A DNA stretch of 64,000 bases from assembly GCF_013299185.1 (NCBI RefSeq), contig NZ_JAAFKG010000004.1:180022-244021 (forward strand), in the 5' to 3' direction. The notes beneath the pieces were generated by a model that had not been told where the DNA came from, did no database searches, and saw only the letters and a list, made by a program, of their open reading frames with translations. Origin of the DNA: Microcoleus sp. bin48.metabat.b7b8b9.023 (lineage in GTDB: Bacteria > Cyanobacteriota > Cyanobacteriia > Cyanobacteriales > Microcoleaceae). This document shows, one piece after another, positions 1 to 7,774 of the stretch. Both the position numbers and the translations under genes were made by a program. Position 1 is the stretch's first letter, and each line of letters begins with the position of its first letter.

Positions 1-2
1 AG

Positions 3-860
3 TTAAAATCATTTCTAGTCAAGCGCTGCGTGCGAATTTACCCGATATACTGGATAATTACTCTGACAGTTGTGTTTTTCTTTCTAGTGATTCCAGGCTT
101 TGCGAATGCTCAAGACTTAAGTTTGGACAAGATAATTCTGTCGCTGCTTTTGATTCCTCAATATGGCAAGCCAATTCTGGATGTAGGTTGGACTTTAGTT
201 TACGAAATTTATTTTTATGTATTATTCAGCATAGCTATCTGGCTCAAGCCTAAACAGTCTGTGCCTATGCTGTCAGCTTGGCTATTTGTCACACTTCTAC
301 ATTTTTCTAAAATAATACAATTTCCCGACGCTTTTTTCTTACTGAATACAGTATTTGGGAATATGAATCTAGAATTTGTTTTGGGTGGCTTAGCTGCGTA
401 TATCGTGCTTAAATATAACAATAAGATTACTAATTACAGATGGATCCTATTTGGGATAGCAAATTTAGGATATGTTATTTTAGGACTGTTTGTCGCTTGG
501 GGCAACATAGAGTTCGATCGGATCAAGACTTTTGCAGTGCTGGCAGCTATATTAATCGTTGCTGCAACTTCGATCGAGCTTAAGGATTCTCCGAGACTTC
601 CTTATCTTTTAATTTTCCTGGGCGATGCCTCGTATTCAATATTTCTGCTCCACAGCCCGGTGATATCAGCAACTACAAAAATTGTACAAAAGGCGAATTT
701 AGGAAAATATTTCGACGGTTTCTTTGCCCCGGCTCTAGTGGCATTGTTTGCCGTAGTTGTCGGCTGCATATTCTACTCTTTCATCGAAAAACCATTGACA
801 GTTTATCTGCGGAAAAATATTGTTGAAAAAATGTTTCTTCCGAAAACACAAGCAAGCTAA
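3..860 (+). CDS. acyltransferase-3 family membrane protein (5' truncated by window)
   Basis: The frame is open from the first bases of the window. Residues before the first possible GTG (position 30) already fit the family: a basic Lys-Arg stretch followed by R-I-Y-P-I-Y-W. The true start is therefore upstream, and only about the last 285 residues are visible. The fragment is highly hydrophobic with roughly seven or eight membrane spans and ends with the F-I-E-K-P signature near the C-terminus of OafA/YrhL/NodX-type acyltransferases. Such enzymes transfer acyl groups, often acetyl, onto cell-surface sugars at the cytoplasmic membrane. The N-terminal active-site region lies outside the window, so substrate and activity cannot be judged. 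Confidence 0.85.
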   Translation, partial: LKSFLVKRCVRIYPIYWIITLTVVFFFLVIPGFANAQDLSLDKIILSLLLIPQYGKPILDVGWTLVYEIYFYVLFSIAIWLKPKQSVPMLSAWLFVTLLHFSKIIQFPDAFFLLNTVFGNMNLEFVLGGLAAYIVLKYNNKITNYRWILFGIANLGYVILGLFVAWGNIEFDRIKTFAVLAAILIVAATSIELKDSPRLPYLLIFLGDASYSIFLLHSPVISATTKIVQKANLGKYFDGFFAPALVALFAVVVGCIFYSFIEKPLTVYLRKNIVEKMFLPKTQAS

Positions 861-863
861 TTT

Positions 864-925
864 TAGGGTGCGTCGCTGTGAGATGTGCGATCGAACTTGC
901 AAATTCGTAAATGCGACGCACCCTA
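864..925. terminator. 13-bp perfect-stem palindrome between convergent genes
   Basis: TAGGGTGCGTCGC at 864-876 pairs perfectly with GCGACGCACCCTA at 913-925 across a 36-nt loop. It lies just after the acyltransferase stop and just before the end of the convergent ParE gene, so it could end transcription from both sides. The same GTGCGTCGC core recurs at 1588-1920, so it also belongs to a repeat family. Terminator function is inferred. Confidence 0.5.
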
Positions 926-934
926 CTTTTGATA

Positions 935-1261
935 TTACTCGGCTTCATCTCCTGACAAAACTTCCTCTAAATCTCTCGCTGCGTGCAGAATTCGTACCAC
1001 CTCAATAAAGTCATCAAAAGACAAATAGAAAATTACATAATTGTCAAAACCCCTAACTGAAAACCTTCGCAAACCATCTAACCGTGGATTTTGCACTGGA
1101 TAGAGGCGACCCATTCCCGACATTTGAGCCAACCTCCCCAATGTCTGACGTGCTGCATCAAAAAAATGCAACGCAGCATCAAGATTATTTTGAGCAATAT
1201 AAGCAAAATGTTCGTCTAAATCTTGACTTGCTCTTGGTGTAATGGCAATACGTTTAGTCAT
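935..1261 (-). CDS. type II toxin, RelE/ParE superfamily
   Basis: A 108-residue protein with the ParE/RelE pattern: an N-terminal strand (I-A-I-T-P-R-A), a helical D-L-D-E-H-F-A-Y-I-A segment, a central G-L-R-R-F-S-V-R-G-F stretch and the terminal strand V-R-I-L-H-A-A-R-D. ParE proteins poison gyrase and RelE proteins cleave mRNA; the sequence alone does not decide which applies here. It starts 2 bp after the antitoxin stop, the usual antitoxin-first order, so the two are almost certainly cotranscribed and autoregulated by the antitoxin complex. Confidence 0.85.
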   Translation of the reverse strand: MTKRIAITPRASQDLDEHFAYIAQNNLDAALHFFDAARQTLGRLAQMSGMGRLYPVQNPRLDGLRRFSVRGFDNYVIFYLSFDDFIEVVRILHAARDLEEVLSGDEAE

Positions 1262-1263
1262 TG

Positions 1264-1506
1264 CTACTTTTCGTCAAGTTGAGACACCAAGTGAGTACGT
1301 TTTTGCTCCCACCAATCATCGGTAATCTCTACAGAATTGCCACTATCCAAACCAGCCAACAATAACGACTCTACTCGCAATGCTCTTGCTTGTTCTTGGC
1401 GAATTAGGTGCAAGATATATTCCGCTGCATTGCTGTAGCCTCCGATCGCGACTTGTTCGTCAATAAATTTTTGAATTGAATCGGGAAGAGGAAGATTGAG
1501 AGTCAT
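1264..1506 (-). CDS. type II antitoxin, ParD/CC2985-like
   Basis: An 80-residue protein. The N-terminal half resembles a ribbon-helix-helix DNA-binding fold (L-N-L-P-L-P-D-S-I, then an F-I-D-E-Q-V helix and G-G-Y-S-N-A-A-E-Y). The C-terminal half is charged, as expected of the part that wraps the toxin. The G-Y-S-N-A-A-E-Y motif is typical of ParD antitoxins. It is the first gene of the pair and probably represses its own promoter in the repeat-rich DNA upstream. Confidence 0.85.
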   Translation of the reverse strand: MTLNLPLPDSIQKFIDEQVAIGGYSNAAEYILHLIRQEQARALRVESLLLAGLDSGNSVEITDDWWEQKRTHLVSQLDEK

Positions 1507-1587
1507 ATTTTTTATCCTTCCTGATGTGCGATCGCCTTTAGCATATTTTCAATATTATAAACCAAATTTAACCTATTTTCGTTTGTG

Positions 1588-1920
1588 TAGGTGCGTCGCT
1601 TTTTTCAATCTCGCTGAAAAATCTAGAAATCTGTGAGCGACGCACCGCAGAGCCTAATTAGTTCGATCGCGCTCTATCTTGGATGGTGCGTCGCTGGTGT
1701 AAAATGTCGATCGCACTTGCAGGTTGTAGAATAATCCGCACCCTATATCCTTAACTAGCTGTAGGGTGCGTCGCAATCCAGAATCTCGGTAAAAAATCGA
1801 AAAATCTAAAAGCGACGCACCGCAGGGTTTAATTAGTTCGATCGCACTTTATTTTCGATGGTGCGTCACTGTGAGATTGTCGATCGCATTTGGAGACTGT
1901 AGAAGAATCCGCACCCTACA
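1588..1920. repeat. cluster of GTGCGTCGC palindromic repeats
   Basis: The 417-bp gap between the antitoxin and the FGE-like gene is filled with copies of one palindromic element. GGTGCGTCGCT at 1590-1600 pairs with AGCGACGCACC at 1636-1646. A diverged copy begins at 1685, a further hairpin spans about 1763-1822, and half-copies with GTGCGTCAC and CCGCACCCTA lie at 1859-1920. The hairpin at 864-925 belongs to the same family. This resembles REP/BIME clusters. No open frame was seen here. Confidence 0.75.
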
Positions 1921-1923
1921 AAT

Positions 1924-3093
1924 CTAATCCTGCATCTCCTCCATATTTGGTCGTATCGGAGAGCGTAGCGATTCTAGCTGCGACAGCAGGCAAGGCTCAA
2001 CAAAAATCGACCTCACCGCAATGCGAAAACCGATATAATCATTAGGGAGAATGGGTTTCCCGATGTCTGATGGCCACGCACACGCCGTTTGGCGAGCCGC
2101 GCTGCGACAAAAGGCTTTCCCATCTTTCGCGGAACCGCCACGCATTACTCGATTGATGATTGCGCGAGGTTCCCAAGAACTTCCGTCAGTCGGTGTCTTA
2201 AAGTAGTTTTGGGAGTAATCGTCATTGCACCATTCCTGAACATTACCGTGCATACCATAAAGTCCAAAAGCATTAGGAGGAAATCTGTCCGCTTCCCTTG
2301 CTCTAAAGAAGGGACCACCCATATAATAATTGGCTAACTCCGGGGTAATAGTGTCTCCAAAATGAAATGGCGTTGTTGTACCAGCGCGACAGGCGTATTC
2401 CCATTCTGCTTCACTGAGCAGGCGATATTTTTTTCCGGTGTGCTGCGATAGTCGGTCACAGAATAAGACGGCATCATCCCACGGTATCTTGTCTACAGTA
2501 TGTTTTTTACTGTAGTAAGAAGACGGGTTGTTTCCCATCACGGCTTGCCACTGTGCTTGGGTGATGGGGTATTTTCCTGCAAAAAAAGCGGGTACTGTGA
2601 CTTCATGCTGCGGACTTTCATGATCCATTCTACCTAATTCTGTTAATGGCGAACCCATCATAAATGTGCCGCCGGGAATGTAAACCATTTCCACTATTTC
2701 GTTCCCTATGTCTTCGGGAAAGTAGAAAGCAAATGACTTGCGGCAGCTAATTTGTTGTCCATCAGAATCAACTGTAATAACATCAAATTCAAATATAGAA
2801 TCGTTTGGCAAATGTTGTTTTATCTTATCCTCATTTATATCTTTCAGCAGCGAACAGGCAGCTAATTGTACCTGTATTGACTTATCCCTTACTGCTCCAA
2901 TTATCAAATCTAATCCTGCATCTCCATATTTAAGTGCATCGGAGAGTGCGGCGATTCTAACTTCGGCAGAAGGCACGCCCAAGCGGCTTTTAACACCCGC
3001 AACTCCTCCAAGTACCGCAGCATCGCTAGGAATTAAATTTTGACCGCCAAGGACGGCATCGTATTCTTTGGGTCTATTTTGCTCGCTTGGCAT
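1924..3093 (-). CDS. formylglycine-generating-enzyme-like (SUMF1/FGE-sulfatase domain) protein
   Basis: A 389-residue protein. Residues about 40-95 look like one or two HEAT-type helical repeats (V-R-I-A-A-L-S-D-A-L, then V-Q-L-A-A-C-S-L-L). From about residue 130 it has the FGE/SUMF1 fold signatures: Y-I-P-G-G-T-F-M-M-G, the Y-P-I-T-Q-A-Q-W segment, L-L-S-E-A-E-W-E-Y-A-C-R-A-G-T, G-L-Y-G-M-H-G-N-V-Q-E-W and R-G-G-S-A...G-F-R. True FGEs oxidise a sulfatase cysteine to formylglycine using two C-terminal cysteines. Here only F-C-R-S-A-A-R and a shifted T-A-C-A are seen, so catalysis is uncertain. Many cyanobacterial homologues are accessory or protein-interaction modules. No sulfatase gene is nearby. 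Confidence 0.85.
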   Translation of the reverse strand: MPSEQNRPKEYDAVLGGQNLIPSDAAVLGGVAGVKSRLGVPSAEVRIAALSDALKYGDAGLDLIIGAVRDKSIQVQLAACSLLKDINEDKIKQHLPNDSIFEFDVITVDSDGQQISCRKSFAFYFPEDIGNEIVEMVYIPGGTFMMGSPLTELGRMDHESPQHEVTVPAFFAGKYPITQAQWQAVMGNNPSSYYSKKHTVDKIPWDDAVLFCDRLSQHTGKKYRLLSEAEWEYACRAGTTTPFHFGDTITPELANYYMGGPFFRAREADRFPPNAFGLYGMHGNVQEWCNDDYSQNYFKTPTDGSSWEPRAIINRVMRGGSAKDGKAFCRSAARQTACAWPSDIGKPILPNDYIGFRIAVRSIFVEPCLLSQLESLRSPIRPNMEEMQD

Positions 3094-3399
3094 AGCATTT
3101 TAACCTCTATAATATCTACAACTGTGGCATTTATCTAATAATTATGTCAAATATTCAAAACTTATAATATGTTTGAACAATGTCTTTTTATGTCATGCTG
3201 AATATAGCGCAGCGCAAGTCCTAATAGGGCGTTATCCTTTGCGGTGCAAGGGTGCTAAAATTAGATTTTTTGTGTAACATTAGCTAGACAAAGGTTAAGG
3301 ATATCGGGCATGACAGCGACTGTGAATCGAGCTAACTGCGGACAAACTGGCAAAATAGTGGCGAGTGCTATTTTTGGATATAGGCTTTTGAGAACAAGC
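3094..3399. other. divergent intergenic region
   Basis: The roughly 300 bp between the divergent FGE-like and M23 genes must hold both promoters. It is AT-rich near 3,110-3,190 and has a short imperfect palindrome near 3,205-3,255. I see no RNA gene. If the M23 protein starts at its upstream ATG (3310, preceded by AAGG), the region shortens to about 216 bp. Confidence 0.35.
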
Positions 3400-4248
3400 A
3401 TGAAGAAGGCGATTTTGACTGGCCCAATTGTGGCGGGCATTCTGGGTGTGGTATCGCCCGCGCAAGCTTTGCAGGTGCAGGTGACGCCGCCAAATCCCGA
3501 ATTAGGAGATACGCTGTCAGTCATCATTCAGGTAGACAGCGGCAGCCCGACTCCAACGGTTTCGGTACAGCAAAAAAATTACCCGGCTTTTCCCATGGGC
3601 AATAATCGCTTTCGGGCCCTGCTACCGACGACACCACTGGAGAAACCCGGTGCGCGCCTTCTTCAAGTCTCCGGTGACGGACAAGTGCAGAATTTGAATG
3701 TGCAAGTGCGCGATCGAGATTTTCCCACTCAATCCATCTGGCTGCCGCCCGGGAAAGACTCCGAAGGTACAGATGCCGAATTCGATCGCGTGGACGCGTT
3801 TAAAGCACTGGTGACACCCCAAAAATTTTGGGATGGCAAATTGTTGCGCCCCAACTCCGGCGAAATTACCACTATTTACGGCGTGCGGCGGTACTATAAT
3901 GGGGTATTTGCTAAGGACTACTACCACCGCGGCGTCGATTACGCGGGCGCTTACGGTTCCCCTGTAGTTGCACCGGCCGCCGGTCGCGTGTCTCTCGTGG
4001 GACGCGAATCCCAAGGGTTCAAAATCCACGGTAATGTAGTTGGTATCGACCACGGCCAAGGGGTAGCAAGTATTTTGATGCACCTCAGCCGGATTGATGT
4101 CAAGGAAGGCGATTTCGTCAAAGCGGGTCAAGTAATTGGTGCTTTGGGGTCAACGGGGGCTTCGACAGGCCCTCACCTGCACTGGGGACTTTACGTGCAC
4201 GGGCAGTCGGTCGATCCGGTACCTTGGCGGCTTCAGGGAGTTGAGTAA
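3400..4248 (+). CDS. secreted M23 (LytM-type) peptidoglycan endopeptidase
   Basis: The ATG at 3400 is chosen because it gives a normal signal peptide (M-K-K-A-I-L-T-G..., cleavage after S-P-A-Q-A). An in-frame ATG at 3310 with AAGG upstream would add 30 residues and is the alternative. After about 150 residues of beta-rich N-terminal domain comes a complete LytM domain: H-R-G-V-D-Y (zinc His and Asp), V-V-A-P-A-A-G-R-V, and the catalytic/zinc H-L-H in P-H-L-H-W-G-L. The metal-binding motifs are intact, so it is probably an active periplasmic cell-wall hydrolase cutting peptide cross-links during growth or septation. Confidence 0.9.
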   Translation: MKKAILTGPIVAGILGVVSPAQALQVQVTPPNPELGDTLSVIIQVDSGSPTPTVSVQQKNYPAFPMGNNRFRALLPTTPLEKPGARLLQVSGDGQVQNLNVQVRDRDFPTQSIWLPPGKDSEGTDAEFDRVDAFKALVTPQKFWDGKLLRPNSGEITTIYGVRRYYNGVFAKDYYHRGVDYAGAYGSPVVAPAAGRVSLVGRESQGFKIHGNVVGIDHGQGVASILMHLSRIDVKEGDFVKAGQVIGALGSTGASTGPHLHWGLYVHGQSVDPVPWRLQGVE

Positions 4249-4460
4249 GACTTTTTACCGATTTTGACGAATTTAAAAGTCAATTATGGGGTAAGTTTGT
4301 GGCTGGGGTGTGTAGATAACTGTTCTGGGTTATCACTATTGGGTTATGATTTGTAGAAAAATTCTCAACTCAAGCCTCAAAACTCGAATCTCAAGACGCC
4401 AGCAATTGCGTCTTTACAAAACAAAACTGTATTAATGATGCCGTTGAGCGGGAAGCATAT

Positions 4461-5003
4461 ATGAGTATTGAAAAAATTGTTGAACAGGCTTTGCAAGACG
4501 GCTATTTAACGCCGTCTATGGAAGCTGAGGTAGGACGTATCTGTAATACGGCTTCTGAATTGTCGATCGAAGAGTACATGGCTCTCGATCGCCTGATGGG
4601 AGCTTTGTTGACCGGAGAAGTGGTGGTTTTGCCGCGCAAACAGTTCATCAATGTGATGGAAGAGTTGGTGCTTAGCGAGGCGATCGCCAGAGTTGCAGAA
4701 ATTGAGGCGACGAGCAGCGAGCTGAGTCTGGATGTGGGAGATATTGCGGCTTATGCTTTAAATAGGCTTCCCCCTCTGTACGCTACGACGGAAGAGGGAG
4801 CTCACTTTCAAAGGGCTAGGGCTAAGGAGCAGCTTCACGATTTGATTTCCAAAGAAGTTAACGCAGCGATCGACCGCAACTTGGTCAGACCTGAACCGGT
4901 AAACCCCACAGCTTTGGGTAAGCCGTCTTCTGGAACCGAAGTTCTGTCAAATCTGAGCAATTGGCTGCAAGCTAACGCCGTTAATTTTGAGCCACAGCCT
5001 TAG
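4461..5003 (+). CDS. ComFB-like (late competence development) protein
   Basis: A 180-residue soluble protein. The central part (about 60-140) fits the ComFB family: N-V-M-E-E-L-V-L near its start and D-I-A-A-Y-A-L-N-R-L-P-P-L-Y near its end. The CxxC-type cysteines of Bacillus ComFB are absent, as in many cyanobacterial members. Some cyanobacterial ComFB-like proteins have been reported as cyclic-di-GMP receptors linked to motility and natural competence; that role is not shown here. The N-terminal 55 residues form a helical extension (S-I-E-E-Y-M-A-L-D-R-L-M-G-A-L-L). It appears monocistronic, with a terminator 35 bp after the stop. Confidence 0.75.
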   Translation: MSIEKIVEQALQDGYLTPSMEAEVGRICNTASELSIEEYMALDRLMGALLTGEVVVLPRKQFINVMEELVLSEAIARVAEIEATSSELSLDVGDIAAYALNRLPPLYATTEEGAHFQRARAKEQLHDLISKEVNAAIDRNLVRPEPVNPTALGKPSSGTEVLSNLSNWLQANAVNFEPQP

Positions 5004-5037
5004 TACCACGTCCAAAAGCTCTATTTTGGTTAACTCG

Positions 5038-5067
5038 ATCCCGCTGAATTAAAAAAGCGGGATTTTT
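5038..5067 (+). terminator. rho-independent terminator after the ComFB-like gene
   Basis: ATCCCGCT at 5038-5045 pairs with AGCGGGAT at 5056-5063 around a 10-nt A-rich loop and runs into TTTTT. It begins 35 bp after the ComFB-like stop codon. Confidence 0.8.
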
Positions 5068-5206
5068 AGTTTTTGAGCCACAAACAGTTGACAGTTGACC
5101 GCTTGTCAGTCAGCGAAGCCGAAGGGTTGACCTGGGATAACTACCTCTACCTAGAAGTCCGAGGATTTGATTAGTCATATCGTTTCCGGTTGTATCGGAA
5201 TTATTT

Positions 5207-5240
5207 AACCGCAGAGGGCGCAGAGAACACAGAGAGATAA
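5207..5240. repeat. dispersed ACCGCAGAG...CACAGAGA repeat, copy 1
   Basis: A roughly 32-bp purine-rich sequence of form ACCGCAGAG-NN-CGCAGAG-AACACAGAGA. Close copies occur at about 40363-40394, upstream of the carotenoid oxygenase gene, and 52249-52281, between kdpB and kdpA. The rest of the 5004-5404 gap holds short CAGTTGA heptamers and the thf1 terminator. Confidence 0.55.
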
Positions 5241-5301
5241 ATGAGAGATTAATACAGGACGATGCTACCGGATTTGATATCACAAGATATCCGTCACAAT
5301 T

Positions 5302-5347
5302 GAAAAAAAATAAAGGAATTGTTTGTTTTAGGTAGCAAACAATTCCC
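5302..5347 (-). terminator. rho-independent terminator of thf1
   Basis: GGAATTGTTTG (5315-5325) and CAAACAATTCC (5336-5346) form an 11-bp perfect stem with a 10-nt loop. Read on the minus strand it is followed by TTTATTTTTTTTC, a strong U-tract, about 60 bp after the thf1 stop. A short T-run on the plus side means it could also act in that direction. Confidence 0.85.
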
Positions 5348-5404
5348 TTTTCTTTCTGGCCTCTGCCCTCTGACTGATGACTAATGACTGATGACTTGAA
5401 ACGA

Positions 5405-6118
5405 TTAATTATTGCTCTCAGAAGAGTCTGCTGAGGGGGCGGCAGTAACTTTTGTTTCTCGTTTTTCACGTTTTTTCCGTTCAGCTTGGATGACATCTTG
5501 AAGCACTATTCGCGCTTGAGCCATTTTTTCCAAATTGCTGCGGTACAAATCTAAATCTTTGCTAACTTTGTCTTCAGGTAGATGCAAAGCTGCACTGATT
5601 TTGCCGATCGCGTCGTTGCGAGTTTCTTGGTTTTTTACCATCTCGGGGTCAGCTTTTTCTAACAGTGAGAACAAACCGATCGCAAATAAGCGACTGTACT
5701 TAAATTGAGCGTTGCTGGCGATCGCCCCTAAGGACGCTTGCAAATCTCCTGTATCTTCAAAGCTGCTGGAGCGATCGAGCCACGAGAGCAACTCAGACCC
5801 TCCAAGGCGATCGGCCAAGCTTTCCAATCTGTGAGCGTCTTGCTTGTAGCGATCGGGATCGTCTTCTAGGGCTTTGCACAAAGCGTTAAAAATCGAAAGT
5901 CTGTCTGCTTCTGGGGCGTACCCTAGCATGAATCGATCGAAAGCTGTCACCACGCCCAAAGCATAAATCGGGTCGTATTGAAAATCTACATTCGCCGAAA
6001 GCAAGTGCATTTCTACCATCAACTCTTCTACCACTCGACGGTAAATAGAGTTAATCGGCCGAGTGTGAATCGTATAGAAACTTCGCTTAGTATCTGAAAC
6101 GGTACGGTTCTTGTTCAC
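5405..6118 (-). CDS. thf1: Thf1/Psb29 photosystem II biogenesis protein
   Basis: This matches the cyanobacterial and plastid THYLAKOID FORMATION1 family. The N-terminus has the signatures T-V-S-D-T-K-R-S-F-Y, H-T-R-P-I-N-S-I-Y-R-R and E-E-L-M-V-E-M-H-L-L, followed by F-Q-Y-D-P-I-Y-A-L-G. The GTG at 6118 is chosen because family members begin with a few residues before R-T-V-S-D-T-K-R; an in-frame ATG at 6151 would add 11 residues. The 237-residue length fits the family. Thf1 is thylakoid-associated and acts in photosystem II assembly/repair and FtsH stability. The charged C-terminus (K-K-R-E-K-R-E-T-K) is consistent with the coiled-coil tail. It is divergent from the bilin lyase-like gene. 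Confidence 0.95.
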   Translation of the reverse strand: MNKNRTVSDTKRSFYTIHTRPINSIYRRVVEELMVEMHLLSANVDFQYDPIYALGVVTAFDRFMLGYAPEADRLSIFNALCKALEDDPDRYKQDAHRLESLADRLGGSELLSWLDRSSSFEDTGDLQASLGAIASNAQFKYSRLFAIGLFSLLEKADPEMVKNQETRNDAIGKISAALHLPEDKVSKDLDLYRSNLEKMAQARIVLQDVIQAERKKREKRETKVTAAPSADSSESNN

Positions 6119-6458
6119 CTGAGTTTTATAGATAAATAATTGTGCCGCCACAGGTGGACCAGCGCGGCATGAGTAAAGTCGGGGGAGTCGATTGGCGATC
6201 TCCCTGGCAAAATTTGCCAGTTTTTTTTAACTGTGCAGCCGAGACTGCGAGACAAAATTTTATCGAGAAGATTTTGCGGGCGATCGGCAGCAACAATTAA
6301 TCTGTCGCAATACGATGGCAAAAGCCAAGTATCTTTACAATCATAGCTCTTCTGGGATCGCTCCTAAATCCCATCTTCTGACTTCCCGGCCCTGTTCGGG
6401 CAACCTTTATCACAATCAGATTTTACTGTCAAGCCCAATCCTCAAAAATCCCACGAAC
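6119..6458. other. divergent promoter region between thf1 and cpcT-like gene
   Basis: About 340 bp separates the chosen starts. The frame stays open upstream of 6459 to 6315 on the plus strand, but those residues do not resemble the family. I identify no clear regulatory motif, though promoters for two photosynthesis genes must lie here. Confidence 0.4.
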
Positions 6459-7109
6459 ATGACAATTTCTCCTGAATTAAGAGCTTTAGCCCAATACATG
6501 GCGGGCGAATTTGACAACCGAGAACAAGCGCTAGCAGACCCGGCGTGGTACGTCCACCTGCGTTTTTGGCAAAGACCCCTGCCCGTTGCTCTATTTTCCG
6601 AGCCCAGCATTGCCCTGTTTGCCGAACAAGCCAATATTCTAGAATTAGATAAGCCTTACCGTCCCCGCATCGTGCAACTGAGGCACGTGAAGAGGGCGCC
6701 GGAACTTATAGAAGCTCAGTATTATATGTTCAAGGATATCGCAGCCGTCAAAGGAGCCGGTCGCAACCCCGACTTACTGGCACAACTAAAGGGCGACCAA
6801 ATCGAACTTCTTCCCGGCTGCACCCTCTCGGTTGCAGTGCAAAATTTAGGCTCAAATCGCTATCGATTTCGGGCGTCTCTGCCGGAAGGAACTCGTTGCT
6901 GCTTTACCTACGATGGGCAAACTTACCAAGTAGACTTGGGATTTGAAGCCGCAGACGAGGAATTTTTCAGCTACGACAAAGGAATCAGCCCCACGACAGG
7001 CAAGGCTATCTGGGGAGCTTTAATGGGCCCTTTTAGATTTGTGAAGCGTCAGGATTTTGCTTCTGAAATATTGGCCAATACGCTTGGGATCGGATCGGAC
7101 GGCGGTTGA
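6459..7109 (+). CDS. CpcT/CpeT-type phycobiliprotein chromophore lyase
   Basis: A 216-residue protein from the ATG at 6459. The 48 in-frame residues upstream are low in family signal, so this start is preferred; known CpcT proteins are near 200 residues. Family features are A-Q-Y-M-A-G-E-F-D-N-R-E-Q-A at the N-terminus, a W-Y-V-H-L-R-F-W strand, L-Y/F-x-E-Q-A-N near residue 50, the Q-Y-Y-M-F-K-D strand and the late G-P-F-R-F-V-K motif. CpcT attaches phycocyanobilin to Cys-153 of phycocyanin beta subunits; CpeT members act on phycoerythrin. I cannot tell which substrate applies. The stop codon lies inside a palindromic repeat arm (7099-7303). Confidence 0.88.
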   Translation: MTISPELRALAQYMAGEFDNREQALADPAWYVHLRFWQRPLPVALFSEPSIALFAEQANILELDKPYRPRIVQLRHVKRAPELIEAQYYMFKDIAAVKGAGRNPDLLAQLKGDQIELLPGCTLSVAVQNLGSNRYRFRASLPEGTRCCFTYDGQTYQVDLGFEAADEEFFSYDKGISPTTGKAIWGALMGPFRFVKRQDFASEILANTLGIGSDGG

Positions 7110-7303
7110 AACCGCGTCTACAGAAACAAAGTCCGCCTCCGCGGACTAAAGAAGAAGATCGCGTAATTTTCACCGCCCGGTCTTTAACCTGCACCAGACA
7201 CGTGCAAGTTTGTGTAGACGCGATTTCAATCGCCCGGTCTTCTTCAACCTGCGGAGGCAGGTTTTGTTTGTGTAGAAGCGGTTTCAACCGCCCGGTTTTC
7301 TTA
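7099..7303. repeat. long imperfect inverted repeat (GGCGGTTGAAACCGC family), copy 1
   Basis: Left arm GGCGGTTGAAACCGCGTCTA at 7099 is mirrored by TAGAAGCGGTTTCAACCGCC ending near 7303. Internal paired blocks (GTCCGCCTCCGCGG and CTGCGGAGGCAGG; ACAGAAACAAA and TTTGTTTGTGT) and an extra internal arm at about 7213-7240 make a nested cruciform of about 200 bp. A second copy is at 37541-37763. It contributes the TGA of the cpcT-like gene and ends right at the 3' end of the STAS gene. Confidence 0.75.
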
Positions 7304-7663
7304 ACTTGCGCGCGGCACCCCCTCTAGAGCTTCTTCTTCTGTTTCAAAGATTTCAAAGACAGAATCCATCATGGTGACTTCAAACACCAGTTTGGCTTCT
7401 GGATGAACATTGCAAATGCGGAAACTGCCCTTAACTTTATCCGCATCGCGCATACCGGCTACCAACGAGGTCAGGCCAGAACTATCGATAAAGTTTACCT
7501 GACCAAGATTCACGACGACATGACGGCTGAGTTTGGAAATACACTCTTGCAACTTGAGGCGGAATTGCCAAGCTGTCGTGATGTCCAACCGTCCTGTCGG
7601 TGCTAAGACGATAACTGTTGTACCGTCAGATAGCGTGTGGGTTTTTTGATCAATATGAATCAC
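7301..7663 (-). CDS. STAS-domain anti-sigma factor antagonist (SpoIIAA-like)
   Basis: The start is placed at GTG 7663, which has GAGG about 9 bp upstream; a TTG at 7678 is the alternative. The ~120 residues form one STAS domain: V-I-V-L-A-P-T-G-R-L-D-I-T-T at the N-terminus and V-N-F-I-D-S-S-G-L-T-S-L-V with the serine that partner-switching kinases phosphorylate. Such proteins bind anti-sigma factor kinases and release sigma factors or other targets. No RsbW-type kinase or RsbU phosphatase is adjacent, so the partner is elsewhere. Confidence 0.88.
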   Translation of the reverse strand: MIHIDQKTHTLSDGTTVIVLAPTGRLDITTAWQFRLKLQECISKLSRHVVVNLGQVNFIDSSGLTSLVAGMRDADKVKGSFRICNVHPEAKLVFEVTMMDSVFEIFETEEEALEGVPRAS

Positions 7664-7774
7664 TGACCCTTCCCTCAAATTTATGACTATTTATCGCGGT
7701 GGTTACTTTCTGCTATACAAATACTAGACTTGTCTAGACATTTGCTTCTTACTTCACAGGGAGCATGGGAGCGG

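Noticed and set aside
5110..5496. 128-residue minus-strand frame downstream of thf1
   Set aside because: Covers the terminator hairpin, the ACCGCAGAG repeat and the end of thf1; no recognisable domain.
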